Positions 1 to 14,200 of a DNA stretch of 64,000 nt are shown piece by piece; the first letter of the stretch is position 1, and each line of letters opens with the position of its first letter. The DNA is from Rhynochetos jubatus. Taxonomy: Eukaryota; Chordata; Aves; Eurypygiformes; Rhynochetidae. A model generated the notes under the pieces. It saw only the letters and a list, made by a program, of their open reading frames with translations. It was not told the origin of the DNA and made no database searches. A program made the position numbers and the translations under genes. The DNA is taken from contig CM050655.1 of assembly GCA_027574665.1 (NCBI GenBank), forward strand, positions 16,239,170-16,303,169, written 5' to 3'.

Positions 1-691
1 CGTTTCCATTTTCTATACAGACATCTTTACTCAGATAACACTCTTATTCCCAGGGCTATTGTGTCCTGCAAATGCAAATCTACAAAGCAGTACCTGGAAA
101 GGCCATCAACAAAAGTACCAACGCACTCTGCTGCACAAACGTTCGATTGTAGTGTGGAAATGCCATCAGAGTAGATTGACAACTCCTACATAAACACTAC
201 CCGCCCTCCTCTGCCCCCTGCAAAAATGTAGTTCTTAATTTACTTGCTTTGTTTTTCTTTCTTAAAAAACAATGTTTAAAATTTAAAGAAATACAAATTG
301 CTGCCTTAATATTATAAAGGTCTTGATTTACTGAAATCTCACAATAAATTGAATTTTAACAAATCTGAAATTTAAACAATTTACTACTCAATCCCTCAAG
401 TCAAACAAGTCAAGTAGAGGAAGCTACCAGCCTAGCAGCTGGAAGTAGAACTTGTTAGAAAGCCACAACAGCTTTTGATAGACTATTACACAATGACAGA
501 AATACTTTCTTCTATTTGACATGACCTAAGAAGTTATATTGAATACCTTCTGATCAATAAGCAGCTCAAAGTTTAGAATGAATCAATGGTAACTGGGAAA
601 GCAGGCTAATTTCTCTATTTCACCAACAATGAAATCTGAAATGGTGAGACCTACTTATACAGTTTGAAAGAAAGAACAGTGACTAAAAAGC
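1..691. other. Non-coding AT-rich DNA, no gene seen
   Basis: No long open frame and no repeat that I recognise. The sequence is AT-rich and of ordinary complexity. Confidence 0.6.
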
Positions 692-802
692 TGGGGGGTT
701 TGGTTTTTTCTGTGTTTGGGGTTTTTTTCTGTGATTGTTGGGTTTTTTTGTTGCAGTTTTTTTGGTGTGTTTTTGTGTTTGTTTTGTTGGGGGGTTTTTT
801 TG
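692..802. repeat. G/T-rich low-complexity tract
   Basis: About 110 bases made almost entirely of T and G on the + strand, with alternating G runs (3-6) and T runs (5-7) and very few A or C. It contains several GGG or longer runs, so the + strand could form a G-quadruplex. Similar tracts recur at 27179-27253 and 55148-55262, always G/T on the + strand. Such tracts are common in bird non-coding DNA. A function is not implied. Confidence 0.8.
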
Positions 803-2860
803 TACACAAAAAGCATGCAGACATAATTTGAAAAACTTACTTGTTATAGTTAAAGCTACTAGGGTTTCAGTTGGAAGTCTATGAAAGCTACATTTTGATT
901 TGTATATGTGTTTGTTAAATAGATCTACCTTAAAATGCTGGATGTGTCACAAATAAAGGTAAGAAGCAGGTGCAGAAAATGAGAAAGAATTCATTTTGCA
1001 TACCTTCACATTAAAAAAAAACGGTTGAAGCTATCTAGTTGCTTGAATAAACATAGCACACATCCTCCTGGTTAGTATAAAAAAATTAAACAGTACTATA
1101 AAGACAGAGCTCAGCTCCTAACTAGGATTATTCTGTCACTGCTTATGAGAACCTAGTTCTTATCTTGGGGAAAAACAAATATAATTCTAATAAAGCATAA
1201 TATTAATTTCAGAACTGTAATCAAAGGCACTTGCTGATTAAATTACCCTAAAACATTTGGGGCCTTACCAGAAATTGCGTCTAGTGGTCTTATCACAATT
1301 TCATTCAATAAAAGTATTTTCAGTTAAACTTAGAGTTGTGATAATTTTGCACTATCAGCAAGCCTAGAACTGTTGAGATGTCCTCCCTCTTTCATTTCAA
1401 TCATTTTCGATCTAACACATTTATTTTGCTTTTTTGCAGTTTGACACTTGAGAAGTTATATGCTCACATTTTATCATCGGAGAGGACTCTATGCATTCAT
1501 CTCCAGAGAGAAAATTAGAATCTGAAATTCTAGAAAACAAATCTGTTCATTAAAATATTCACAATGTTTTGATAACGTGACACTATCAGCTAGAAAATGT
1601 TAGAATTCTGAAAAAAAACCTCATTTAATTATACTGCTTTACACAACCCATCCGAGTATCTTTTTTCAGTCAATACAGTACAAACATGAAAGAAACTGTG
1701 AAAAGTATTTCTCCTACAGTTTACCACTCTTTGATGTGTAAACAGATGATTGCATTCCTTTTCTCTATTTTTTGTCTAATGCTATGCTGAGAAAGCATCT
1801 TTTGCTATAAAAGAATATACTATTTATTAGCACACGTATGTACAAATGTATGTACAAAACACTGCATGTGAACATAGCCGAAGAGAGGAAAAGATTCTAT
1901 GAATATATCATGCCTTCAAACGTAATTGAAACAAAACCTTTGAAATACGTTAAAGTTTACTTTGTGTGTGTGCTGTACTTAAACACGGGTAAAACAGGAG
2001 CATACATGCAAACCTGAACAGTGGAGAACAGTTAAGGGGAAAAAAGCGCTATAATTAATGACCAATATTAAGTGACTATCTCTAGATATTAGCATCTGTG
2101 AGAGAGGAATCCCATGCAGGTCCAGTATACAGGGCTAAATGCGAATGGATGCATTTGGATGTTCTAGACTTCAGCTGGGGACTCTGTTCTTAAATAAACA
2201 AAGCATCTGGGTTCTTTCCAGGTCTCATAAGAGGAACATCAGAATCAAGATAGCTATGTGAATACTAGCAATGATGCCTGCACTACAACCCAAGGGCCCA
2301 AACCAAATTAAGCAAATTGATTCATTATGCATTCTACTCTATGACTTTTACTGTGAACTTTAAAAGGTAAAAGTTGTCAATTAGCACACAAGGGAGTACA
2401 TGTACCTCTGTGGAGACAAGTAATAGGGGAAAAAAACAGGACTAAAGCAGGAAAACGATTAGTCTTCAAATACTTTGCTACAAAACTTTAAAAAAAAATA
2501 ATGCAGCATTACATTTCATGATCAGGGAAAAAAATATTTGTGTCAGTACGGGCAAGAATGGATCTCTCACAAGGGTCTAGTGAATAGCTCTACAAAGCAC
2601 ACAACAGCCAGAATGTGAATGCACCGTTCTCCTAATACACAGTCAGTAAATTTGTTTATTGAGTAAAAAAATTCACTGCAAATACTATGGTATGTTTGGA
2701 AAGGATGATTAAATTCTTTGATTTTGCACTTGTAATCCACTTTCAAAATCTTGTAGCCACCCCCTTTTAAAACCTGTTATCCCCACCACATGCCACCTCC
2801 CCTCTCAGCAAGGGCCTTCATCATGAAAAATTACTCTTTTACCTCATGCCCATAAGAAAT
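803..2860. other. Non-coding AT-rich DNA, nothing recognised
   Basis: Stop codons are frequent in all frames. Only short A runs (8-9) and ordinary AT-rich sequence are present. No repeat family was recognised. Confidence 0.55.
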
Positions 2861-3110
2861 CGTAGGGCCTGGTGTTAGAGCTACCCAGGCATAACAAGTT
2901 ATTTCCCAGCATGCTCACTGATTAGCTAACTTCCATAACCATAAAGTCAACAATAATCTACCTACATGCCCTTTCTGCAGGTGGTTGACCTATAAATGTT
3001 AAGTAAGTCAGTGGCAGTTCAGCCTAAATTACTTGGAAAGCATTATGCGTAAACATTAATGCTGCAGCATGTCCTTAACTATACAACTGGGACTCTATAG
3101 TCTGCAAAAT
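2860..3110. promoter_or_regulatory. Candidate conserved non-coding element (weak)
   Basis: A stretch of higher complexity than its surroundings, with ATTA/TAAT cores (for example around 3045-3062, in GCGTAAACATTAATG) and a balanced base composition. This texture resembles vertebrate conserved non-coding elements. No alignment was possible, so this is an impression from the sequence only. Confidence 0.2.
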
Positions 3111-6100
3111 AATGTTACTTGATATGAAATTTTTTTCCTCTGTAAAAGCCTTCTCCCTTTATATGTAGCTATCCAATGCCTCTCTTACCTGATGTTGTAT
3201 TCCTTCCTTCAAGACTTTCCTGTAAAAATTAAAGCAACTTCCTCTAGTTTGAGGCCAATTCCTCCTATTTTAGCAGCATCCCTCTTCCATACATCTAGGG
3301 ACCCAACATACTGACACAACTGGATATCAAACATGCAAATACTCTGCCCACTGAAAACAAAAAGGAATATTTTCCACAAAGTGGCAGGTATTTTTCCCTG
3401 GGTAAAATTCTTATCCTTCATTCACTTTGTTTTGTTTTAACCGGAGATCCTTAAAAAAAAAAAAAAAAAAAAGCAGAAGCTTACTATCATTTTTATTTGC
3501 TTTACCATGTACCATGGCACTTGCCGTTTGTTGGTTAACTCTGCACCGCATTATGGACAAAATGTTACTCAACATGTAACAAAGATCTTGGAGTCTTTCA
3601 CTACAGGGCAGACACTGCACTGAAGAGACCCTGTCCTGAATGGAAAGACAGAAAATCTCTTGCTGGAGGTATACAAGTTCTGGGTTCCTCGGTGTTCCCC
3701 GGTACAGCCTCAGCTCATGCATCTATGCATTTCTTGTGAGTGTGAGAAGAAATGCATTGGAGGATTAGGCTGGTGATACAGACAACTTCATTTTACACAC
3801 AGTCATGGACTCCTTTAAGCGAAGAAAAATAACCATCATCACCTACTCTGGCAGGCAAGTTTTCATTGATGGGAGGTTTATGCATCTTTTCTTCTTAAAG
3901 GGAACAAAATTTACTCATATGCCTCCATTAGCAAGTTTTGCCTAACACAGTATTTAACAAAGATTGTTTTCTTCTTTCTTCCAACTGTTGGATTGCAGTT
4001 GGGATTCTTGTAATATCATAGACTGAATTTACCTGAAATGAGTATTTGATATTTAAAATACTTCAGTCAGTATGAAAAAGACCAGATCTTTAAATGGGCT
4101 GGTTTTCCTACCAAGCCCCGCTTTTCTGTGAAAATTTTCTAACAGAAGATGTTTTGTAAATTCATCTGACTTCTTCCAGTGCCCACACAGAAGACTTAGT
4201 GTTTAGTACTTAAAAAAAAAAAAAATTCACTCACTACCACACCAAAACACAAAACCTCACACACCACTATCAAATAAAACATTATAATATGTACCATAAA
4301 AGAAATGTAGGAGTAACAGTGGCTGCTACAATCAAGTGGCAGTACTGAAGAGCACAGAGCCTGTGATTTCGTGCAGTGCCCTGTGACTGGAATGACAACA
4401 ATCCACATTCCCTGTGCAGTCACTCAAACCCTTCCCTTTGGGTATTGCGGTGCTGAATGCTCTTTGCTATTAACTACAAGCAAGTGGCAAAGAGTATGTC
4501 ACCTTCTTAGAGACTCCAAAACACACCATTGTTTGACACTGTTCCAAAATCAAAATCAAAGACTCATCAATTCTTTCAGTTGCTTTCCAGGATAATTCCT
4601 TCACAGAAAATGTATAAAGAGATAAGCATCCAGGAGATTTAGTAAGCAATAAAAGACACATGATTTTGTCGGCACTGAGTTCAATGGCTCAACTCTTCTA
4701 GTAGCTTAATTAGGAGCAGTTCTAAAAGTCAGTCTGCAATTACAAATACCATCCAATTAGTTTTCAGAATTATCTCCAGGTGGTGAAGGTAGATGCATTG
4801 TTTTACTTAGAGGATGACAAAGGGCAAAAATCATCTTGTGGACTTTAGTAAATATTTCTCCAGAGCAGCTCACGCAGTTGATATTTTACAATAAGGTTAA
4901 CTTCAGTGATACAAAGTACCAATACAACCCTTCTCCATTTAAACATCAGTTAGGTACTCTTCTGCAGCAACAGCTGCTTTTCTCCCCGCCTTCATTTTGC
5001 CACCAAAAGAAAAAAAATCCTAGCTACTTTTAGCCATAAAAGGAGTAAAATACTTGGAATGCCTCAAGGACACTACAATAACCAGTCCTCACTGATGAGG
5101 ATCATAAGATAATGGAATGGAAACTAATCTTCATCCCAACTTAACTATGTGTTGCACTGCCACATGAGTATCGATTTCTCACAGTAGTGCTCAAACTGAA
5201 ACCTGCTTCAATGAGAAGTTAGGAAACATTGTGACACAAAAGGAAACAAAAAATTCTATTCTCAAAGAAGCAAAACATGCCCTTCAGGGGCTGCTCAGTT
5301 TAGGACAGTAAAGATGGGTAACCTGCACAAAAGGCAGCCAAGGCCATGCCATTTTCTAACAGTCACAACTCCCATTTGATCAAGAGAAAAAAAATCACAC
5401 ACATACTCGAAGTGTCTCTAAGCTCTAACACAATAGTGTGTCCAAGTTGTTCTCCACTACTTTATTTTTTATAGCAAAAGTATGCCATGCATTTTTACCT
5501 TCATTTGGATTCCATATTATTCTGTGAACAGAAGCTAGGACACTGCTGTTCAAGTCTAGCAGAAATATACATATTTCTGAAAAAGTACCCTTCAAAACAT
5601 TAATATATCCTGTAATGTCCCTTGTAGGCCTAAAAACCAACACCAAACAGCAAAGCATACACTATTATTACCCAGTTCACGTTTATTGTATACCACAGCT
5701 CAAAAACAGTTAAGAAAATGGAAAAGTTACTTTTTTTCCTCTACACAAATTTGTTAATGGGTAACATAATGGTAAGCCATGTTTGCTGGCATTCTGTGAT
5801 ACATCTACAAATTGCCTCTGCAAAGCATTATAGGTTGTCAGACTAATGTAGTTGAAGATAATTTGGCCTTTCAGTGAATTGAACCTCACAGCACGATTAT
5901 ACTCCAGCACCAAGTAGAGTGTCACAATTATTCTTTCATGCTGAATTACCATATAATGTCATAAGCCTACCTGTCATAAGTCCTGCAGCCGAGCTTGAAT
6001 TTTTTCTAAATCTATGGTTCATAGCAAAAAAATGAATTTTTTGCTTCTAATGGAAATCTGATTGTTTTTATCAACAATAAATTTCACAGCAAATCAAAGG

Positions 6101-7299
6101 ATATGCTTGGACAAACAATCCGATACTCAAGGTTAAAAAACACACAAATAATAAATTGCTGGTGTGTCATGTTCAATTTTTACTACTGCATTACACTGCA
6201 ATAACCATAACAGGATCTAAATTGTTGTCAGAACATTAAACAAACCCCCTTACTTCACAAAGGCATCCTGCCTGAGTAATTCACACAACGGAAACAACTA
6301 TCACATTTTCCACTGTCCCACCACCATACCATACTTCAGTGCAGTTTATGCATTTGGACAATTTTTTTGAATAAATTACTTCCATCCTGGCTGCTGTTGC
6401 CACTTCTGTTAAGAGACATATCAGTTTTAATTGTCTTTTTGTCTATACTGAGCCACTGTTTTTCTGGTTCCTTCCTGCCCTTACATCCTGAGCACCAAAA
6501 TAAACTATGACCATATCAAATCGCTTAATGCTAGGCAAGTCAGTGCTCTAAAAAGAAATACATAAATCTGAGCTCACTTGTCATTTTCCCTGTTATTAGC
6601 CACCTTCTCTGAATTCTCCTAAACAAAACTGGGGGAGCAGGGAGGGGAGTGTGGGGTGTGTTTTTAAGGTAACAAACTAGCTCTGACCTAGCCTGAACAC
6701 CACATTATGCAAATGTGACACATAGTGTTGGTTGGATCAATATTACCATGCAAAATGCTAACTTCAAAACCTTTACCTCAGACAAAATATCATTCCTGGC
6801 AAATGAGCATCAAAATAAAAAATTACAAAAATAATACCAACAAAAATAGTCATAAGACCTTAATGAGGTTGACAAGTAAGGCTCCTTTCCATACTCAAAA
6901 AAAAAAAAAAAGCACCTTTCTTTCATCATTGTTATCCTAATGCAAAGATACTGTGTCAGCTGCATACTGACATATGTGGGACTAACTTTGCCCTGTGTGA
7001 AATGAGATGTTGGGATCTGAATAGGTCAAAATTGGAAACTAATATATTGAGCTCATTAAGAGCTCATTTATAAATACTATTGCAACTGAAAATGGTTCAT
7101 CACCTGATGGATAGTCATTAATGTCATACTACATAAACTCAGCATACTTATTATAATTAATAAGTTTGTAGTTAAACAACTGTATGTTAAGTTCCACTTC
7201 ATTAGCTAAAAACGAGCAAATAAAACAGTATTACTGTTTGGAATAGAAAAGGCATATGTAATTCCTTGTCTCAACACAGAGATAGAGCAGAAGGAGAGA
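3111..7299. other. Non-coding AT-rich DNA with poly-A runs
   Basis: Holds A runs of 20 (3453-3472), 14 (4212-4225) and 15 (6897-6911) bases. Open frames of up to about 100 codons occur on both strands but overlap each other, lack recognisable domains and look like chance. No gene or mobile element was recognised. Confidence 0.55.
3453..3472 (+). repeat. Poly-A run, 20 bases
   Basis: Uninterrupted run of 20 A on the + strand, the longest A run in the window. No element that I recognise ends at it, so it cannot be assigned as a retroposon tail. Confidence 0.9.
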
Positions 7300-7319
7300 G
7301 AAGGGTGCATGCACCCTTC
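7300..7319. repeat. Perfect 20-bp palindrome
   Basis: The half-sequence GAAGGGTGCA is followed immediately by its exact reverse complement, with no spacer. It is flanked on the left by a purine tract (7291-7299) and on the right by pyrimidines, though the perfect pairing stops at 20 bp. It could be a protein-binding dyad or chance. Confidence 0.85.
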
Positions 7320-8038
7320 CTCCCTCAGAACAGAAACCTTCGCAATTGGACTGTTGTTTATTCACTGGTTACCTATCCCGCCAAAACACAGCCTAATGCA
7401 CAACTGAAAAACGAGAGACAAACAAGCTGTGTCTATACAATATAGAGTTAATGACTTACCATCACATTTTACATTGCCTTTAATAGCAAACTAAATTGAC
7501 ATAAACTAACCTAAGTCAGATCAGTTTGATCCAAGCCTATTTCGTAAATAAGACCCCCTTGTGATTGCCGGCAGCTCAGCACAGCCATTCGTACTAGCAA
7601 CTGTATGCTGGTGTCCTCCAGACACGGAGCCAGATCACTGATGTATTGCTGGGCAGAGCAGAAAAGACCTTTTTCCTATTGGATGACAATACAAAAATAC
7701 AAGCATTTCTTAGCTCCTATTCTCCCATTTCAAAAATAGAAATAATAAAGCTAACCCCCATCTCCCTCACCTTCTGGAGTGAGAATGTAATGTAACATAT
7801 GCCCAAAACGTCAATACCGGACTTATTTTTCCTTGTTAAGTAAACCTTTACCAGTTGGTACTATTTATTTATAACCTCCAAAGCAATAATAAACACAGAA
7901 CTATGATTTACTTCAAGTCTTTCTATTATTAAAACACTTTGTCTTATTGTTTTATTGATTTACAATCTGTCCTACTTACTTTTTTAGCATCTGAAAACAA
8001 TCAAGGAACAAAGCTGCAAAATGTTTAGACATTAATTG
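7320..8038. other. Non-coding DNA, nothing recognised
   Basis: AT-rich, with a slightly GC-richer patch at 7555-7670. No coding frame, RNA gene or repeat family was recognised. Confidence 0.5.
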
Positions 8039-8039
8039 T

Positions 8040-8290
8040 TAAGAGACAGCATTTTATTCCAGGCTAGGGGTTTGAGTCCTCGACTGCTAAGCATTCTGGT
8101 ACGGAAATGATTTATGGCCTTGTAGCAATAACGATGCGGCAGAGCCATTAACATATTGGCAGACCCTAGGATGGATTATCGACATTGATTATTTCATGGA
8201 CCACTGATACCCATTTGTTAGGAGAAGCTCGAAGATGGCCTCTCCCTGACTGAAATCTTTTACGAGCAGACAGCATTTTAAGTATTAGGA
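8040..8290. promoter_or_regulatory. Candidate conserved non-coding element / enhancer
   Basis: About 250 bp with seven retained CpG dinucleotides in otherwise CpG-poor DNA. It holds an OTX/PITX-type GGATTA core at 8173-8178, further ATTA cores, and high complexity without low-complexity runs. No open frame runs through it. Retained CpGs plus dense homeodomain cores are typical of constrained vertebrate enhancers. That family resemblance is knowledge, while its application here is inference without an alignment. Confidence 0.35.
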
Positions 8291-11200
8291 ACCTGGGATT
8301 TAGGCCATTTTTTTTCCTTCCCCCCCCTCCGGCCCTCCCCCTGGTCTACCTCTGCCTCCTCTTAGACTCTAACAAAAAGTGTCAAAAATTAAAGTTCATT
8401 CTTCACTATGCTCTTAATTTCTCAACTCATCATAACCATGTCTTCTTTAAAAATTAATGATTGCCAGCATTTAGCCACTGGTTGTTGCTATGAAGATCTA
8501 TGCAAAAAGCAAGGATCCCTATAGAGTGTGTGATATATGGAATTCTCTTTATTACTACAATAAAACTTACTGACATTTCAATACTTCTGCAAATAGCATT
8601 ATAGTATCAATCTTCTGAATTAGGTTGAAAATTAAGTTGTAAATTAAAAGAAAGTGTACTTTGGAATACAACATGATATGTCACCTAGAAAAAGACCTTT
8701 GTGCATAACAGAGCTGAGCAGAAAAACTGAAAGATAAGCCCAGGTGCCTCTGAAGTGCCTATTTCATCATAAAGGATCTAGGTTATATTTTACAAGAAGA
8801 ATACAGTCTGAAAGCCCTGATATTTCACCTCAGGAGAACAAATTCTGAGCCTCTTTAAAAAAAGATGAATTTGACAGCATTGGCTCATTAGCAGACATGC
8901 CAAAAAGCCTTCGCAAGGGACAGGTGGGATTTTAGGTGGGAGGAGGGCTGGGAAGGTGGGGAGAGAGAGGGAAAGATGAGAAGGGAAGGAAAAGGCCTTT
9001 AGTTTAGTATAGGGCCTTAGTGAAAATACCCTTCTTTCTTCAGATGTACTTCCACCTACTTGAGTTACCAGAAAATAACAAATTATATCCACTATTACAC
9101 TTGAGTTGTGCCAGAAGAGTAAAAAGTGTTCTATTTCAATCAAAGTATAACTTATAAATACCTTCACTTATGGACCTATTTGAGACTGTTAACAATGCAG
9201 GTTAGTGGCTGAAAAATGAATTTCTGTGCCCCCCAAGACAGATCTTTCTATATCTTCTAAAACAGGAGCTGGCTAATGAGGTGATACATAAGGCTGAAAT
9301 TCAAGCCAACATAAAAAAAACTGTATTCATGCTCACTGTGCATAAACACAACCTAAAAAAAGTTGTTTTTCAATAGGAAAAAGTACATACATTAATACAC
9401 AAACAAGGAAGATGTTATACACAAGAACAGCTACCAGAAGAAAAAAAACCTCAGGCCTCCAGATCCATCCTATATATTCAGAAACCTTAATGGTAAACAG
9501 TTCCATTACCAATTCCTCAATTTTTAGGAGATCAGAGACATGGTGTTTCCTGGATATAAACACATATCCGTTAAAACAATCAAGCTAATGAGATAGCAGG
9601 ATTTCTTTTTTTAAAAGTATATGATTGCAGTATACATAAGAAGCTAAAATATTCCTAATCACTAAGTGGTTTCAACAATTAGTCACTAAATGTTATAAAA
9701 TAAAGTCAATTATCATTTACAGCTTATAATGCCCTTCATAAAATGGCCATGTCCATAATGGTTTGACACAGTCCTTTTGTACAAAGGACATGACACCTAA
9801 GAGAGAAAACAGATTTGGTTCTGGTATGGATCACCATCTTTCAAAAAACACCTAAAATATAAGGGAAGAAAGGTGCTCCTGGCCTTACCACACTTCAAAG
9901 ATTTGGAAACACACCTTACACTGCCAGAAGTACTTTTGATGGTTCAGTGTATAACCAGTTCCCTAAAGGGGACAATATACACCTAGCACATCCAAAAAGT
10001 GTGATTTTATTAGTCAGGGTGAGGAGAAAAATTCATACAACCTGGTAAAGGTACTAGTGTTTCTAAGTTACACAGAAACCAGGACAGAGATGGGTTTAGA
10101 GGATGCACTTATTCTAAGTTTGAGTTAATTTCTAAATGGGATATAATTTCTGAATTTCAGTAATAAAATCCATGTAGACAATGAACTCTGTGGAAATAAA
10201 AATATAATCCCACAAACACACACACAACATTCAGAGGAATAAGCACATTTGTTTCCAAATACTTGTGAATAGAGGTTTTCTTTACTTGCCTGCCTTACCC
10301 TGCAACCACACCTCCAGAAAGAAACAACTGAGAATCCTTAGGTCCCACAGGAATTCCCAATCCAGGCTGGCAGAGTCAGGCAGAAGAAAGCACCTTTAAG
10401 CAAGTTTTTACTCAGGTGGTCTCCAATACCTGCTCCAGCACAAAGAAAGCCACAGTGGTCCCCTCACCTGGAACAGTCATAAGCACTGTCCACAGGTGTG
10501 TGCTCAGGAGACAGCTCTAACTCCCCCCTGATACATAACAGTCCTCAGACACAAAGGAACTGCACCAGTTAAGCAGCTGATCTGATCTTTTCAAGTTGAC
10601 ACAAGAAAGTAGAAGAGTGCCTTAAGTCCTGTGCCAAAAATCTGCAAAAAAGCATTAATTTCCCAAGCTTCACACAAAACCAAAATAAAATGAGAATTCT
10701 TCTACATATAAAAAAAACATATCACATGGCTTTACACAAAGAATAATTCCCAAGTATCTTACAATATTGTTTAGTCATGGTAGCAGACTAAAACTGCTGC
10801 AATATTCAGTGCAATAATAGAGATGATACAGTATTCATCAACACAAACTATTTAACCGTCTTCAAAGGTTTACAATTTTTGAATGCACAAGATGATGCCC
10901 CAGATTTAAAACTCATCTGTTACAGTTTAGAAAACTAATCATGACCACTCACACAGCTGTATTTTAAAGACACCACCCAGGAAAACAGATACAAAATAGA
11001 AAAATCTCAGAAGATAAAATGCATCTCTAGTAAGTCAAAGACCTGCACGGCCTATATGCACACTTCAAATAAGATTTGTTTTATTGCAATGGAATCCTGT
11101 TTTTACAGTATTTGGCATGGCAAAAGATCTCAATAATAAATCACTGAATCTACTGTTATAATTGCAAATTGGCAGTACCACGTTGAAATCTGTGTCACAT

Positions 11201-14200
11201 TCATGACTCTGAACATGATGCAATGACTTCCACTGCTGTTTAGCAATAGATCTATACAAATTTAAATGGACTGTGATTTTCTATAGTGAACTCAGACACA
11301 CTGCACTTACTGTTGTTCTCATCACCTAAAACCATTAAACCACAACTACTATTAAAACAGAGAATCTATTCTGTTAGTTAACTTGTAAATGACTAATATA
11401 CACAGAAAAGAAACACCTTTGAGAGAGAAACAGGAGAGAAAGAAAGAAGAAAAGTGACTCAGAGTCATGTTTGTGAGATTTTCACAGCTAATCACACACA
11501 AGACTGATTCACTGCTCACCTCGCTCTGTTCACTCATTTTTCATATCATACTTTTCACTGCCCCATCAGCCTGCTCCACCAAGGTCAAATGAAGGAAATG
11601 ATAGCACACATACCATACTAAGATTTATTATAAACAGATTTGCTTTCTTCCTACGTGGAGGAAATATGGTACTGACATTACTGTTTATAAAAATTAAGGT
11701 AAGCAGTAGAGGCTATCAGATCAGATCCATAATAAATATAAAAATTTCAATAAGAAGAGAGTCATTTGTCTCTACTTATTTGCAGTGCCTGAAGATTTTT
11801 TTTTTAAATCAACAAGATGATAAAAATTTCCAGCATAAAATATTAAAATTATCACTGCTATAGAAGTCAAGTACTGGCATGCCTTTTTTTTTTCCCCTTT
11901 GTTTCTTATACTTACATTTAAATATCAAACCTGGGGTATAAATTCCACTTCACCCACATTAATAAAGCAAAATCTACATGAATTCACATACATAAGAATT
12001 ATGAATGAATGCACACCCAGAAGACCAGGCCCAAGAGTAACCCCTTAACTACAGGTGATGATTTGCAGCATGTTACCTAACAATGCCATGCAATTTGGCA
12101 ACCATTAAGTCCCTCCTTGGAAAGCAGAGTGGCATTTCACTATTCTAAATCAGGAGGTAACATGGTGAAGAATTAACGTGTTACCTATAAAACACCCATG
12201 GATTTGTCAAAACGGCAGTCAAATATCAAAATCTTTCACTCTCCATCAAGAATCCTATTTTGAAGACGTCCAGAGCTCCTGTGTACTTTACTGCCTGGCC
12301 TGGAAAGAAAAGATTCTAGAAGCCAGTACAGCAGAAAATAAATAGATCTGTCCTTTCACACTGCCTGTGACTGACCACAGCACATCACTACACTAATTTT
12401 CCAAGAGTATAACAATTTTACTAAATAAAAGTTTATTAAAATGTACTTAACAGCTTTCTATAATTTAAACAAATCATTTCAGTACTTGTTCTTGAACATG
12501 TTGAATCATCTATTTTTATAAAAGAACTGGACTTTCTTTTTGGTGTTTCCTCAGGGAAGCACAACAGAAAGATCGCTTTGTGCCCTTAGTTTAGCTTGAA
12601 CAGTTAATGTTAACACCTCAAGGGGTTGACAAGAAAGAAGATGACTAAAGAGTATGGTGAATGCAAGTCCAAAACCCTAGTTAGTACCTCCCACTAGTAG
12701 CACTGACAAAAAAACATATCCCTCTATGTACAGACATACAGAGGTATAGAAGAATAAAGCAAAATGTGAAAGCCAACAAAATTTTCTGCAAATATCATGT
12801 GTTATATGCATCCATGCCCAGCATAGAAATTACTGACTCTTAAATCCACAATAAAGAGACACCATGACAAAACACATCTCTATGAAACAACCCAAGTAGA
12901 CCCTTCACACACAGTTACACTGAGAAGGACAGGCCTCTAACTGTGCTTACCTGTGTAAATGACTGGCAACACTTCTTATTTACTTATCAGAAACGTTATC
13001 TAGCAATTGAATTAATGTTGTCATATATCCTATCACAGGGGCCACTCCTGACAAGGCTTAAGGGTCTTGTATCAGGGCTGCATACAGCTGTATGTACAGT
13101 AATATTTGACCTGAAAGACGCCCAAAAGAGCTTGTCCAGGGCAGGAAGAACCCTACCCTTTTATTTTATAGTTTATAAATAAACAAAAATCACACATCTA
13201 AACAGCCAGGACACATGGCATGGAATTACAGGATCTTAATTTTTACTTTCATTCTCAATTAAAAAATTAAGGAAAATGGAAGTGGAGAAGTGGAGAAACT
13301 GAAGATCAGTGTTTTGGGTTTTTCTTCCATGGAGCTCCACTTCATACCAGAACAATCTTAAATCCCCTTTCCCAGGGTAACTTTCCACAGCATTGCTTCT
13401 TTGCAAGAACAGAGGATGCATCAAATCATCTCCTGATGTTAGCCAAATGACTTTTAAGTACAAAGTAAAAGCAAAACATGTAATCTAAATCAAAATCCCT
13501 TATGCCCTAAGAAACCAGTTACTAGTTGCACTAAGAACAGAACACATATTTGTCATCCATGATAACACTGCCTTTCCTAACCAAAAAGCTCTAAAAAAAT
13601 CAAAGATTATCCAGTTGTTTCCTGTCTTTCCAGATAAAAGTTTCTAAGTATGCACTGCGCAAGGGATATACAACTTATTCTTCCATTAGAGTGACCAAAT
13701 CGATATACCTGATTTAAAGCCTCCAAAGATAGAGTACAAGGTAAAGTAGAAGATGATAGAAATAGCTCACAGCAGCAATTCCATGCCTTCCAAAAGTACT
13801 CACAATGCATTCCGTGTCCACGTTCTGAAACCACCATAACAAAGAGATTAGCAAATATATTACACAATGTGAATAATACTAGTTTTTCCCCCACATAACT
13901 TCCATGCATCTTTCTAAATACAAAATAATTCCCTGGAGATGTTTGGAGACTATTAATAAAGATTCTCCAGTTTAAAGATGGTGACATGCTTCATGGACAT
14001 GGGAAAACTCATCAGTAAAAACCATATACCATCATTATCTTAATAGCAATTTATACATTGACATACTTAAGACTAAACTGCCTTTTTTAAAATTCAATTA
14101 AATGCATTATATCCCTACATAAATAGCTGTTTCCAACATACTACTGAAGTCAACCATTGAGAAAGTTTCTCTTTACTCTGATCCACTGCATTTTTCCCCA

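Noticed and set aside
8065-8085. tRNA B-box-like GGGTTTGAGTCCTCG
   Set aside because: No matching A box, acceptor stem or T-arm pairing at the right distance.
10280-10570. GC-richer stretch as a possible old transposon or exon
   Set aside because: No open frame, no inverted ends and no repeat family that I could name.
13607-13987. 126-codon minus-strand open frame
   Set aside because: No recognisable motif, no supporting splice or start context, and length within chance expectation.
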